Positions 34,818-43,199 of a stretch of 64,000 bases of DNA are shown in pieces; positions within the stretch are counted from its first letter, which is position 1, and each line of letters opens with the position of its first letter. The position numbers were made by a program, and so were the translations under genes. Below the pieces are notes generated by a model that saw only the letters and a program-made list of their open reading frames with translations, did no database searches and had not been told where the DNA came from. This DNA is from Mycolicibacterium tusciae JS617 (GTDB taxonomy: Bacteria > Actinomycetota > Actinomycetes > Mycobacteriales > Mycobacteriaceae): the NCBI RefSeq assembly GCF_000243415.2, contig NZ_KI912270.1, forward strand, positions 4,402,001 through 4,466,000, in the 5' to 3' direction.

Positions 34818-36273
34818 GAGGATGTCCCGAGTTCCGTGGAACTTCGGTGGCGGTCCGGTGAGCATCAGGCTGCGCTCACTTGATCATTGTGCACTTCGGG
34901 TACGACAGATTCGGCGGTCTCGCGTTCGAGGGCTGATCGCAGTGACGGCAGGTGCAGGTGGCCGTTCACCCGGCGGAACTGCTTGCCGGCCTCGATCATC
35001 CCGGCCGCACACCAACGCAGCGCCATCTGCCCGTCGCGCCAGCGCTTGACGTTGCCGGCGTGTTCGCGGCAGACCGAGATCATCGACTCGATGCAGTTGG
35101 TCGAGCGCAAGGTGCGGGCCAGGGTGGGCGGCACACCCAGGCGCAGCACCGTGAGCGTCTCATCGAGCCCCTCGCGCACACTCGCCGCCGCGCCGGGATG
35201 GGTGCGGTCGAGTTCCTTGGCCAACCCCAGCAGCGCGGCTTCGGCCTCCAACGCTGATCCGGCGTGGTAGGCATCAGTCATCCTGCGGCCTACGGTGGTT
35301 CGAAGGCGTTGGGGCAAATGGTCTTTCACGTTCCGAATCTTGTGCAGCTGACAGCGCTGGATGACGGGGTGATCGAGCACGTCGAGCACCGCCTTGCGCA
35401 GCGCCTTGGACCCGTCCAGACCGACCAGCATCGGGCGGGTGACGTCCAGGCCACGCTCGCGCAGGTCCACCAGCAGCTCGGTGACCAACGTGGCGTTCTC
35501 CGTGGAGCCCTCCACCAACGCCAGCGGATGCTTGACCCCGTCGATGCCGATCCCCATCGCCACGACGCAACACGACTCGGCGAAGTGCACCCCGTCGATC
35601 ATCAACGCCACCAGATCCAGCCCGGACAGATCAGCGGCCAGCAATTCGGCCAGCGCGGTCTCGGTCATCGCCACGAACCGCCGCGAAACCGCCGACTTGC
35701 TTGTTGCCGAACACGTTTCGGCGACCTGGACGCCGACCGGCTCCAGCCCAACCGGGTAACGGCGAGTGGACAGCCCGGCCAGCATCTTCTCCATCGCCAT
35801 CTTGCCTAGGATCTCGGTGGAACTGAACAGCTCATAGGACGCCACCGCCAACTCGCCCGTCCCGTCGGCGGCGCGCACCCGAGGCCGGGTCACCGGCACC
35901 CGCCGCCCACCCAAGGTCACCGAGCCGCGTTCACGACCATGCCGCACCGCCCGACGCGCGCCGTCATGGCGGCCCTTCGGGCCCGCCAACGCGGTCACGT
36001 CGGCCTCCATCAACGCCGCCATCACCTGCAGGCCCGCGCCGACAGCCAACGCCAGCAGGCCCTCGCTCATGTTTTCGGCGATCTCGCTCATCGCCACACT
36101 GACCCGTTCGGGAACCGCGGATGCGCTCACCTCGACGGACTGAATCTGGTTACTCTTCTTCATGGTGGTCCCCTTGCTGTAGGAGTTCTTGGCGGAACGC
36201 CCGATACCTACCACACGGCAGGTTTCGAGCGGGGGACCGCCACCTCAACTTCTACGAGACCCGGGACAACCTC
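34818..36273 (-). mobile_element. IS256-family insertion sequence (1456 bp)
   Basis: The inverted ends run left GAGGATGTCCCGAGT from 34818 and right (minus strand) GAGGTTGTCCCGGGT from 36273; both continue to a shared GGTGGCGGTCC. A 9-bp duplication CGCGGCGCT is present at 34809-34817 and 36274-36282, in the 8-9 bp range of this family. One transposase is encoded on the minus strand. The element splits the hydrolase gene. Confidence 0.93.
34865..36163 (-). CDS. IS256-family (Mutator-type) transposase
   Basis: A 432-residue transposase starting at ATG 36163 (MKKSNQIQ) after AGGGG. It shows the family features: Asp in LMIDGVHFAESC, Asp in LVGLDGSKALRKAV, the CQLHKIRNVKDHLP signature and STNCIES near the C-terminus, carrying the third acid. 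Length is normal and no defect is visible, so the copy may be active. Confidence 0.93.
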   Translation of the reverse strand: MKKSNQIQSVEVSASAVPERVSVAMSEIAENMSEGLLALAVGAGLQVMAALMEADVTALAGPKGRHDGARRAVRHGRERGSVTLGGRRVPVTRPRVRAADGTGELAVASYELFSSTEILGKMAMEKMLAGLSTRRYPVGLEPVGVQVAETCSATSKSAVSRRFVAMTETALAELLAADLSGLDLVALMIDGVHFAESCCVVAMGIGIDGVKHPLALVEGSTENATLVTELLVDLRERGLDVTRPMLVGLDGSKALRKAVLDVLDHPVIQRCQLHKIRNVKDHLPQRLRTTVGRRMTDAYHAGSALEAEAALLGLAKELDRTHPGAAASVREGLDETLTVLRLGVPPTLARTLRSTNCIESMISVCREHAGNVKRWRDGQMALRWCAAGMIEAGKQFRRVNGHLHLPSLRSALERETAESVVPEVHNDQVSAA

Positions 36274-36715
36274 CGCGGCGCTCGGTGAACTGGCCTGGGA
36301 CCTGGCCGCCACCTTCGGCGACCGATTCACCGGCTTGGTCGTCATCGATAGTGGGCACCCATTGGTTCCCGACGTCCACGGTGTGATCCGCGACAAGGAC
36401 TGCCCGGCGGTGGAACTCGACACCACAGTGCTGGTCAGCACGAGGGCGGCACAAACTGTCGCCCGCGCAAGCAGACGGTATGTGCACGCGGATTTCCGGC
36501 TGGTAGAGCTGGCGGGCCCACGAAAATCTCGCCACTTCACCGCTCAACTGGCCACCGAGATAGTCGTGCGCGCGCTGTCACGCTGAGGGTTTCAGACTGC
36601 CGCGCCGCGGGTCGGCCGGTCACGTCACCCACGAATTCATCCACAAAGGGGAGCCGCACGCCCACCAGCACCGCATAGCGTCGGCCGCCAATGCCCAACA
36701 TGTCCGAGGAGTGCG

Positions 36716-37786
36716 ATGCGCACGATTGGCGAGCCCGCCATCGGGGCCGAATCTCTTATTGCCGAATACTCGGCGGTGATCTGCGATCTCGACGGTGTCG
36801 TGTATCGCGGCGCGGCGCCCGTACCCGGCGCCGTCGAGACCCTGAACCGGCTATCCGCGAACGACATACCAGTCGTTTTCGCGACCAACAACGCATCTCG
36901 CTCGCCCGACGCCGTCGGCGACCATCTCCACGAGCTCGGCATCGGGCGAGACGGGTGGATAGTGGTAACCAGTTCCCAGGCGGCCGCGGCATACCTCGCG
37001 GCGCGGCTACCCAAGCGGACCGCTGTACTTGCGGTCGGGGGGCCAGGGGTCGTGCAGGCACTCACTGACGTCGGACTGGTCCCGGTTCGCGTCTCGGAGT
37101 TGGCTGGCGCATCCGTCGAGGCGGTGGTCCAGGGCCTTGGGGTCGACGTCACCTGGAGTGAACTCGCGGAGGTCGGCTACCGCGTCGAGGCTGGGGCGAC
37201 CTGGGTGGTCACCAACCTCGACATCATGCTCCCGACGTCGCGCGGGCCGGCACCGGGCAATGGTGCGTTGGTCATGGCCGTGCAGACGGCGACGACCGTG
37301 ATCCCGCACGTGGTCGGCAAGCCGGGTAGGGCACTCTTCGACCTGGCACGCGCCACGCTCGGCGTCGAACAAGCGGAGACCGTTGTGTGCGGTGACCGGC
37401 TGGACACCGACATCGAGGGTGCCAACGCTGCCGGTCTGGACTCCTTGCTGGTCCTGAGCGGGGCCTCAGGTCTGAAGGACCTTGCGTTCGCCGCGCCGAC
37501 CGCCCGTCCGACATATGTGGCCGCCGGCCTGACCGGATTGCTCGAGCCCGGCGTGCGCCTGTGTGCGGCTCCGGACGACGTCGTCGAGCCCGTGCCCGAT
37601 GCCGTTCCGCACAACTGGGGCAATGGCGACGACGGCCGCTTGTTGCGGTCCGTCGTGACGACGACGTGGGCAGCCCTCGACGCCGGTCGGGCGGTCTCCG
37701 AAGACACCGGTATATGGCGGCGACTCGAGGGACAGCTTGGTCTCGGCCGCAGCCAACCACCTTCGGAAACCGGAGGACAACGATGA
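36716..37786 (+). CDS. HAD-IIA phosphatase, phosphoglycolate/glycerol-3-phosphate phosphatase-like (NagD/Gpp type)
   Basis: The 356-residue HAD hydrolase has motif I ICDLDGVVY, motif II FATNNASRS, the NagD cap containing WVVTNLD, and motifs III/IV GKPGRALFD and VCGDRLDTDIEGANAAG. The last 80 residues are an extension of low conservation. In CBB gene sets a phosphoglycolate phosphatase removes the RuBisCO side product; the context (CbbY, epimerase, PRK nearby) makes that role plausible, but the catalytic core alone does not fix the substrate. GAGGAG lies before ATG 36716. Its TGA overlaps the start of the next small gene. Confidence 0.83.
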   Translation: MRTIGEPAIGAESLIAEYSAVICDLDGVVYRGAAPVPGAVETLNRLSANDIPVVFATNNASRSPDAVGDHLHELGIGRDGWIVVTSSQAAAAYLAARLPKRTAVLAVGGPGVVQALTDVGLVPVRVSELAGASVEAVVQGLGVDVTWSELAEVGYRVEAGATWVVTNLDIMLPTSRGPAPGNGALVMAVQTATTVIPHVVGKPGRALFDLARATLGVEQAETVVCGDRLDTDIEGANAAGLDSLLVLSGASGLKDLAFAAPTARPTYVAAGLTGLLEPGVRLCAAPDDVVEPVPDAVPHNWGNGDDGRLLRSVVTTTWAALDAGRAVSEDTGIWRRLEGQLGLGRSQPPSETGGQR

Positions 37787-38043
37787 CCACATTCGCCGCC
37801 GCAGCCACCGACAGCCAGACCTGGGTCGTCACCGGAGTGAGGAACTGCGACATATACGGGTGCAGCCAAGACGCTGCCATCATCGCCGACACCTGCAACT
37901 ACGCCCGCTTCTGCCTCACCCACGCCGCCGCAGCAATTGGCATCGCGCTACGCGACCCCATGTTCAATGGCTGGTACCGCATCACCGCCGGCCACTACGA
38001 CGACACCCGGCACTGCCTCATCGTCACGGTGCATCCGCTCTAA
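37783..38043 (+). CDS. Small Cys-containing protein coupled to the phosphatase gene (86 aa)
   Basis: Family not recognised. ATG 37783 overlaps the phosphatase stop (ATGA), and CGGAGGAC lies upstream as a strong ribosome site, so translation is probably coupled. The protein has four Cys within a 25-residue span (CDIYGC, then TCNYARFC) and several His near the C-terminus, which could bind a metal. It ends 4 bases inside the convergent cbbY-like gene. Confidence 0.6.
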   Translation: MTTFAAAATDSQTWVVTGVRNCDIYGCSQDAAIIADTCNYARFCLTHAAAAIGIALRDPMFNGWYRITAGHYDDTRHCLIVTVHPL

Positions 38044-38732
38044 CCGCCCAGGCGGTCGTGGAACCACCCGACGAGCGCCGGGTCGGTGAGCCCGTCTGCG
38101 ACGAGCGTCGCCCCGGACAGGTCGTCGTTTCGGGTGTACGAGTTGTATGCGGCCAAACAGCGCAGACCGGCGGCGACCGCGGCCTGCACACCGTTCGCGG
38201 AGTCCTCAATGGCGACCGCACGCCCGGGCTTGCAGCCCGTCCTGCGCAACACCTCGAGGTACACAGCCGGGCTGGGCTTCAGGTCGGAAACCTCGGTTCC
38301 GGTTATCACTGTTTCGAATCTGTCGCCGAAGGCATGCTTCAGAAGAGGTTCGACCCACGCGCGTGTGCCGGTTGTCGCGACGTGCATCGCAACACCGCTC
38401 GCCTCCAGCACATCGACCAACTGGTGAGTGCCGGGCCGGGCCTGTATGTGCCCATCCGCGATCAGACGGCGCATGATTTGCGTCTTCCGCTTGTGCAGTC
38501 GCTTCGCGAGCCCAGCGGCCTCGTCCGGTGACCTGCCGTTGTTCTCGAGCCAGAACCTTAACCGCTTCGCGCCTCCGGTGATCTTCAGCAACTGCCCATA
38601 GGTGTCGACGTCCCAGTAATCGGTGAGCCCGGCCTCCTCAAACGCCTCGTTGAAGGCCACCCGGTGGCCATCTCGCTCGCTGTCGACGAGCGTGCCGTCG
38701 ACGTCGAAGATGACTGCTTCGAGGCGGCTCAT
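38040..38732 (-). CDS. cbbY: CbbY-type HAD phosphatase (xylulose-1,5-bisphosphatase-like)
   Basis: A 230-residue HAD-IA enzyme with FDVDGTLVDSE (nucleophile and acid Asp), a four-helix cap containing YWDVDTYGQLLKITGGAKR, ATTGTRAW (motif II), KPSPAVY (motif III Lys) and IEDSANGVQAA (motif IV). The WD..Y..LL..TGG.. cap pattern is that of CbbY, which destroys the RuBisCO inhibitor xylulose-1,5-bisphosphate. It lies 16 bases after the epimerase gene on the same strand. Beta-phosphoglucomutase-type relatives share the fold, so function is likely rather than certain. Confidence 0.8.
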   Translation of the reverse strand: MSRLEAVIFDVDGTLVDSERDGHRVAFNEAFEEAGLTDYWDVDTYGQLLKITGGAKRLRFWLENNGRSPDEAAGLAKRLHKRKTQIMRRLIADGHIQARPGTHQLVDVLEASGVAMHVATTGTRAWVEPLLKHAFGDRFETVITGTEVSDLKPSPAVYLEVLRRTGCKPGRAVAIEDSANGVQAAVAAGLRCLAAYNSYTRNDDLSGATLVADGLTDPALVGWFHDRLGG

Positions 38733-38748
38733 CTGTGGCCGAGGTTTG

Positions 38749-39456
38749 TCACCTGGCTGCCTCGGCGTGTGGCGTTATCTCGATCGCGGCAGCGCGCAAC
38801 TGTTTGACAGCGGCCGCCTTGCCTTCCGGGTACGTGTACATCCACGAGCCGGAGATGAAGACATCGGCGCCGGCGGCGGAAGCGCCACGGATGGTTTCGT
38901 CTGTGATGCCGCCGTCGACCTCGAGTTCGATGGGTAGCCCGGATTCGTCGATCATCCGTCGCAGGCGCGCGATCTTCGGCTCCACGGCGGTGATGTAGGA
39001 CTGGCCGCCGAATCCCGGGTTGACGGTCATGGGGAGGACCAGGTCTGTCACGGGCAGGACATGCTCGACAACCTCGGCGGGAGTGTGCGGGTTCAGCGCG
39101 ACGCCGCTGCGCGCGCCGAGGTCGCGGATGCGCGCCAGGGTGCGGTGGAGGTGGGTACAGGCTTCGGCGTGCACGATGACCAGCTCGCATCCCGCGTCGA
39201 CATACCGCCCCAGGAGCTCGTCGGGGTTGACGACCATGAGATGAGCTTCGAACCCGACGGTGCTGTGCGGGCGCGCTGCCGCGATGACGTCGGGGCCGAA
39301 GGTGAGGTTCGGGACGAAGACACCGTCCATGACGTCCCACTGGATCCGGTCCACCCCCGCCTCGCACAGCTCCCCCACCTCGTCACCGAGACGGGCGAAG
39401 TCGGCAGGCAACACCGACGGCACGATGAGCGGCTGGTTGACGCTGGAGTCGGTCAT
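38749..39456 (-). CDS. rpe: Ribulose-phosphate 3-epimerase
   Basis: The 235-residue TIM-barrel enzyme interconverts ribulose-5-phosphate and xylulose-5-phosphate. Signature segments are PSVLPADFARLGDEV, WDVMDGVFVPNLTFGPDV (catalytic Asp and metal ligands), HLMV, VNPGFGGQSYI (phosphate loop) and VDGGITDETI (second catalytic Asp). Its ATG overlaps the stop of the upstream GH15 gene (ATGA). With cbbY downstream and prk/fbp divergently placed, it would serve CBB regeneration as well as the pentose-phosphate pathway. Confidence 0.95.
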   Translation of the reverse strand: MTDSSVNQPLIVPSVLPADFARLGDEVGELCEAGVDRIQWDVMDGVFVPNLTFGPDVIAAARPHSTVGFEAHLMVVNPDELLGRYVDAGCELVIVHAEACTHLHRTLARIRDLGARSGVALNPHTPAEVVEHVLPVTDLVLPMTVNPGFGGQSYITAVEPKIARLRRMIDESGLPIELEVDGGITDETIRGASAAGADVFISGSWMYTYPEGKAAAVKQLRAAAIEITPHAEAAR

Positions 39457-41468
39457 TGGCGCGGCCTTTCCGATCGGGGTGTGTGTTCATCCGACCGGAT
39501 CACGCCCGCGGCGGACACACCCACGGGGGTGGAAGGCAGGGTGACATCCCGTGGAATGTCGTGCCGCCGTTCCGCCCGGATCACGGCGGTTACCGCGTTG
39601 ATCAGCGCCAGGTGCGTGAACGCCTGCGGAAAGTTTCCGAGGTGCCGCCCGCTGTGCGGGTCGATCTCCTCGGCGTAGAGCCCGAGGCTGCTTGCCGACG
39701 CCAGCAGCTTTCCGCACAAGGTTTTGGCTCGCGCCAATTCGCCGATCTCGACCAGTGCGGAGACGAGCCAGAAAGAGCAGATTGTGAAGGTGCCCTCCTC
39801 ACCGCTGAGGCCGTCCTCGGTTTCGTCGAGGCGGTAGCGCAGGACCATTTCCTCCTCGGTGAGCTCGTCGGCGATCGCCAGCACGGTGGCGCGAACCCGC
39901 TCGTCGCTGGGTGGCAGGAATCCGAACAACGGAATGAGTAGCACCGAGGCGTCAAGGGCCTTGGTGTGGTAGTGCTGGGTGAACACACCGCGCTCGTCGA
40001 CGGCGTTGGCGAGCACGTCAGCGTGGATTTCCTCGGCGGCGATGCGCCACCGGGCGGCGAGCTTGTCCTCGCCGCGCACTTCTGCGATCCGCGCGCCGGC
40101 GTCGGCGGCAACCCAGCAGGCCACCTTTGAGAAGGTGAAGTGCTGTGCGCCGGACCGCACCTCCCAGATGCCCTGGTCGGGTTCGCGCCAATGCTTGAGC
40201 GCGCGCTCCACCTGAGTTCGTACGATCCGCCACAGCCGGTCTTCGACGCGATGGTGCGGACCGGTGTGCAGGTCGATCGCGCGCACGATCGCGCCCCACA
40301 CGTCGTGCTGACGTTGGTTGTAAGCGCCGTTGCCGACCCGGACCGGTTGCGCCCCCTCGTATCCGGACAGGTGATCCAAGGCCGTCTCGGTGAGGGCGCG
40401 CTCACCGTCGACGCCGTACATCAACTGCAGGTCGGTATCCGCGGCTCCGGCCACGTCGGCGACGAACCGGAAGAAGTCGTTGGCCTCCCATGCGAGGCCC
40501 AACGCATTCAGCGCCCGCAACGTCTTGGCGGTGTCGCGTATCCAGGTGTAGCGATAGTCCCAGTTGCGCTGGCCGCCAGGAGTTTCCGGGAGAGACGTCG
40601 TTGCGGCCGCCACCATCGCTCCGGACGGGGAGTAGCTCAGGCCCTTGAGCGTTAATGCACTGCGCTGAAGATGGTCGCGCCAGCGATGGTCAGGGAACGT
40701 GCCACGATCGAGCCAATGCTGCCAGTGGTGGCAGGTCCAGCGGAGTTGATGCAGCGCGTCGCCGAGTGTCGCCGGCGGCGCGTGTTTGCTCCACGACAAG
40801 GCGACGAACCTGCGCTCTCCCTCCTTCAGCAGCGTGCGTGCGGTGGCTGTCGGACCCTCGAACCCGATGTTCAGATCGGTCGTGAGGCGTAACCGAGTTC
40901 CGGCGCCTTGCGGAGCCGCCTGGCCTGCGACATAAGGATCCGCCTCGGCGATTGCCTCGTGGTAGCCGTCGCCAGTGTAGGACCAGCAGGGCGGTGAGCG
41001 GCCGTAGTCGAACGAGGGCGTGCAGTCGACGTCCACCTGCACCCGGCCGTTGACACAACGAAGCACGCGCAGCAATACGTGCGCCGCGTCGTAGTCTGTG
41101 GGCGCCCGGCGATGCGACTCCGAGCGCTCGTTCTCGTGATGCCATGGCCCCATCAGCAAGGCGTCAGTGACGACCAGCCAGCCACCCGGCGTCCACCAGC
41201 TGGTCTCGACCACCAGCGTGCCGGGTACGTAGCGGCGTGCGGAAGGGACGTCGACCCCGGCGGGACCGATTCGGAAGTGTCCGGCGTCGCGATCCAGGAT
41301 GGCGCCGAACACGCTGGGCGAGTCCATTCGTGGCAAGCACAGCCACTCCACTGCCCCGTCGGGCGCGATCAGCGCCGTCGTCTCGCAGTCGGATAAGAAC
41401 GCATAGTCCTCGATCGGCGGAAAATGGCTCTGCTCCACACCGAGCCCACGCCTCGCCTCATTGACCAA
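39453..41468 (-). CDS. GH15-family glucoamylase/trehalase
   Basis: The 671-residue protein has an N-terminal beta-sandwich (IEDYAFLSDCETTALI start) and an (alpha/alpha)6 catalytic domain with YRYTWIRDT and the acid-base region GLYAEEIDP. Mycobacterial members of this family are trehalases (Rv2402 type), so hydrolysis of trehalose or an alpha-glucan in the cytosol is likely. The start is TTG 41468, supported by GGAGG upstream; GTG eleven codons in is an alternative. It overlaps rpe by 4 bases, forming a GH15-rpe-cbbY operon that would release hexose into the sugar-phosphate pool. Confidence 0.88.
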   Translation of the reverse strand: MVNEARRGLGVEQSHFPPIEDYAFLSDCETTALIAPDGAVEWLCLPRMDSPSVFGAILDRDAGHFRIGPAGVDVPSARRYVPGTLVVETSWWTPGGWLVVTDALLMGPWHHENERSESHRRAPTDYDAAHVLLRVLRCVNGRVQVDVDCTPSFDYGRSPPCWSYTGDGYHEAIAEADPYVAGQAAPQGAGTRLRLTTDLNIGFEGPTATARTLLKEGERRFVALSWSKHAPPATLGDALHQLRWTCHHWQHWLDRGTFPDHRWRDHLQRSALTLKGLSYSPSGAMVAAATTSLPETPGGQRNWDYRYTWIRDTAKTLRALNALGLAWEANDFFRFVADVAGAADTDLQLMYGVDGERALTETALDHLSGYEGAQPVRVGNGAYNQRQHDVWGAIVRAIDLHTGPHHRVEDRLWRIVRTQVERALKHWREPDQGIWEVRSGAQHFTFSKVACWVAADAGARIAEVRGEDKLAARWRIAAEEIHADVLANAVDERGVFTQHYHTKALDASVLLIPLFGFLPPSDERVRATVLAIADELTEEEMVLRYRLDETEDGLSGEEGTFTICSFWLVSALVEIGELARAKTLCGKLLASASSLGLYAEEIDPHSGRHLGNFPQAFTHLALINAVTAVIRAERRHDIPRDVTLPSTPVGVSAAGVIRSDEHTPRSERPRQ

Positions 41469-41505
41469 AGGAGTTCACCTCCATCCATCTGCATCTCGGC
41501 ATCGC

Positions 41506-41952
41506 TCATCGCTCGATGAGTCGTCGACTCCCGCCGGCTGATAGCCGGCTGCGCAGCAGCGGTACGGCGGCCTCGGCCAGCCGGATCGGGTCGATCGGGT
41601 GCTGCACGGTGGCGTCGACTCGCGACCAGTGCGCCAGCCACGCGTCGTCCGGGCGACCGGTCAGGATCAGGATCGGCGGGCACTGGTCGACCTCGTCGCT
41701 GAGTTGCTTGGCAATCCCCATCCCGCCCGCCGGTGTGGCTTCGCCGTCCAGGATGGCCAGGTCGACGTCGCCGGCGTCCACCCACTCGATGATCACCGAG
41801 CTGGTCGCGACCTCCAGGTAGCTGATCTCCGGCAGGTCAGCGCGCGGGCGTGTGCCCAGCGCTTGGATGACCTGCCGACGGGTCTGGGCGTTGTCGCTGT
41901 ACACCAGCACACGTAAGCGCGTGTGGCCCGCCACTGTCGTCGCCTCGGTCAT
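41506..41952 (-). CDS. Atypical response-regulator receiver protein, Rv3143-like
   Basis: The 148-residue single-domain protein has the CheY-like fold: RVLVYSDNAQTRRQVIQAL at the start, the phospho-acceptor candidate Asp in LAILDGE, and LTGRPDD near strand 4. No DNA-binding domain is attached. In M. tuberculosis a similar receiver gene (Rv3143) lies beside the nuo operon. Here it is next to GH15-rpe-cbbY, 37 bases upstream of GH15, and separated from nuoN by fbp and prk. No kinase gene is near. It may signal through protein contact; this is inference. Confidence 0.8.
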   Translation of the reverse strand: MTEATTVAGHTRLRVLVYSDNAQTRRQVIQALGTRPRADLPEISYLEVATSSVIIEWVDAGDVDLAILDGEATPAGGMGIAKQLSDEVDQCPPILILTGRPDDAWLAHWSRVDATVQHPIDPIRLAEAAVPLLRSRLSAGGSRRLIER

Positions 41953-42109
41953 GAGCGGATGCTAGTGCGATCCAGCCGGCTTTTCGGTGTGACGGCCGTC
42001 GTCCACCCGTCGGTCCACCCACAAGGGGGATGGTCCGCATCACGGCCTGACACAACCTGTGACTGGGCCTTTGGTTTCGTCCGCCTGACGCTGGAACGGG
42101 GTATGAAAA
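41953..42109. promoter_or_regulatory. Divergent promoter region between receiver/GH15/rpe/cbbY and fbp/prk
   Basis: This 157-base gap must hold both promoters of the divergent operons. A spaced TCAC...GTGA pair (about 42039-42061) could be a LysR/CbbR-type site, but the TNA spacing of CbbR motifs is not cleanly met. No cbbR gene is visible in the window. Confidence 0.4.
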
Positions 42110-43183
42110 ATGCTGACCAACCACACGACTCTGGTGCGGTTCCTGATCGAGGAACGTCAACGCCATCCGGGCGCCAGTGGTGAACTCAACGCGCTCATCC
42201 TCGACGTCGCCCTCGCATGCAAAGCGATTGCCAACCGCATAGCGCTAGGGGAACTCGGCGGAGCGCTCGGCTCTGCCCAGGCTGTGAATGTGCAGGGCGA
42301 AGTTCAGCAGAAGCTCGACGTCATCGCCAACGACTACTTCCTGCGCACCAACGAATGGAGCGGGCAAGTCGCCGGGATGGCGTCTGAGGAACTCGACGAT
42401 CCCTACCTGCTGCCGGCCGAATACCCCAGGGGCAAGTACCTTCTGGTGTTCGACCCGCTTGATGGATCCTCCAATATCGACGTCAACGTCTCCGTGGGAA
42501 GCATCTTCTCCATCCTTCGGGCCCCCAGTCCCGGCGTCGACCCCAGCGTGGACGACTTCCTGCAGCCGGGGTCGTCGCAAGTATGTGCCGGCTACGCCCT
42601 CTACGGCCCGTCGACGTTGCTCGTTCTCACGGTCGGGACTGGGGTTCATTGCTTCACACTGGATCCTGGATTGGGCGAATTCATCCTCACCCGCCAAGAC
42701 CTCCAAATCCCCTCCACCGCAAAAGAGTTCGCGATCAATGCCTCGAACCGGCGGTTCTGGGAACCTGCAGTAAAACGGTACATCGACGAGTGTCTTGCCG
42801 GCCGGGCAGGCCCGCGCAGGCGGGACTTCAACATGCGCTGGGTCGCCTCGCTGGTCGCCGAGACGCACCGCATCCTCACTCGCGGAGGCGTTTTCCTCTA
42901 CCCCCGCGACTCGAAGGATCCGGCCAAGCCGGGCCGGCTTCGGCTGATGTACGAGGCCAGCCCCATGGCATTCCTCATCGAGCAGGCGGGTGGTCTGGCG
43001 AGCACGGGCCGGGGCCGGATGCTCGACGTCGTCCCCGAACACCTTCACCAGCGTGTGCCCTTCATCTTCGGAGTGAAAGAGGAAGTGGAGCGCATCGAGG
43101 CCTATCACCTCGAAAGCAACGACCACCCAGGCGATTCGCCGCTCTACAACAGCCGTGGGCTGTTCCGCTCCGCGGCTGGTTGA
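42110..43183 (+). CDS. fbp: Class I fructose-1,6-bisphosphatase
   Basis: The 357-residue class I FBPase carries [10 protein letters not shown] (metal-site Glu), the signature [17 protein letters not shown], and [15 protein letters not shown] near the C-terminus. It hydrolyses fructose-1,6-bisphosphate (and often sedoheptulose-1,7-bisphosphate in CBB operons). Mycobacteria normally rely on class II GlpX, so a class I enzyme is unusual here and fits CbbF. ATG 42110 matches the family N-terminus. Phosphoribulokinase follows 16 bases downstream. Confidence 0.93.
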   Translation: MLTNHTTLVRFLIEERQRHPGASGELNALILDVALACKAIANRIALGELGGALGSAQAVNVQGEVQQKLDVIANDYFLRTNEWSGQVAGMASEELDDPYLLPAEYPRGKYLLVFDPLDGSSNIDVNVSVGSIFSILRAPSPGVDPSVDDFLQPGSSQVCAGYALYGPSTLLVLTVGTGVHCFTLDPGLGEFILTRQDLQIPSTAKEFAINASNRRFWEPAVKRYIDECLAGRAGPRRRDFNMRWVASLVAETHRILTRGGVFLYPRDSKDPAKPGRLRLMYEASPMAFLIEQAGGLASTGRGRMLDVVPEHLHQRVPFIFGVKEEVERIEAYHLESNDHPGDSPLYNSRGLFRSAAG

Positions 43184-43199
43184 GTTAGGAGAGAAGACA

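Larger units (their letters stand above)
34525..36586 (+). pseudogene. Alpha/beta-hydrolase-like gene disrupted by IS256 element
   Basis: GTG 34525 (overlapping the transketolase-fragment stop as GTGA) starts VINASLPTDCQSIRVL and runs to LLVADAAL at 34817. The frame resumes exactly after the IS256 copy with GELAWDLAATFGDRF and ends at 36586. Removing the element and one target copy leaves 199 codons without a frame change. The nucleophile-elbow position reads VADAAL rather than GxSxG, so the catalytic residue is uncertain. The protein has an alpha/beta-hydrolase look but I cannot name a function. The disruption appears recent because both halves are otherwise undamaged. Confidence 0.78.

Noticed and set aside
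42039..42061. CbbR operator before fbp
   Set aside because: TNA-type half-sites are present but their spacing does not fit the usual pattern and no cbbR gene is nearby.
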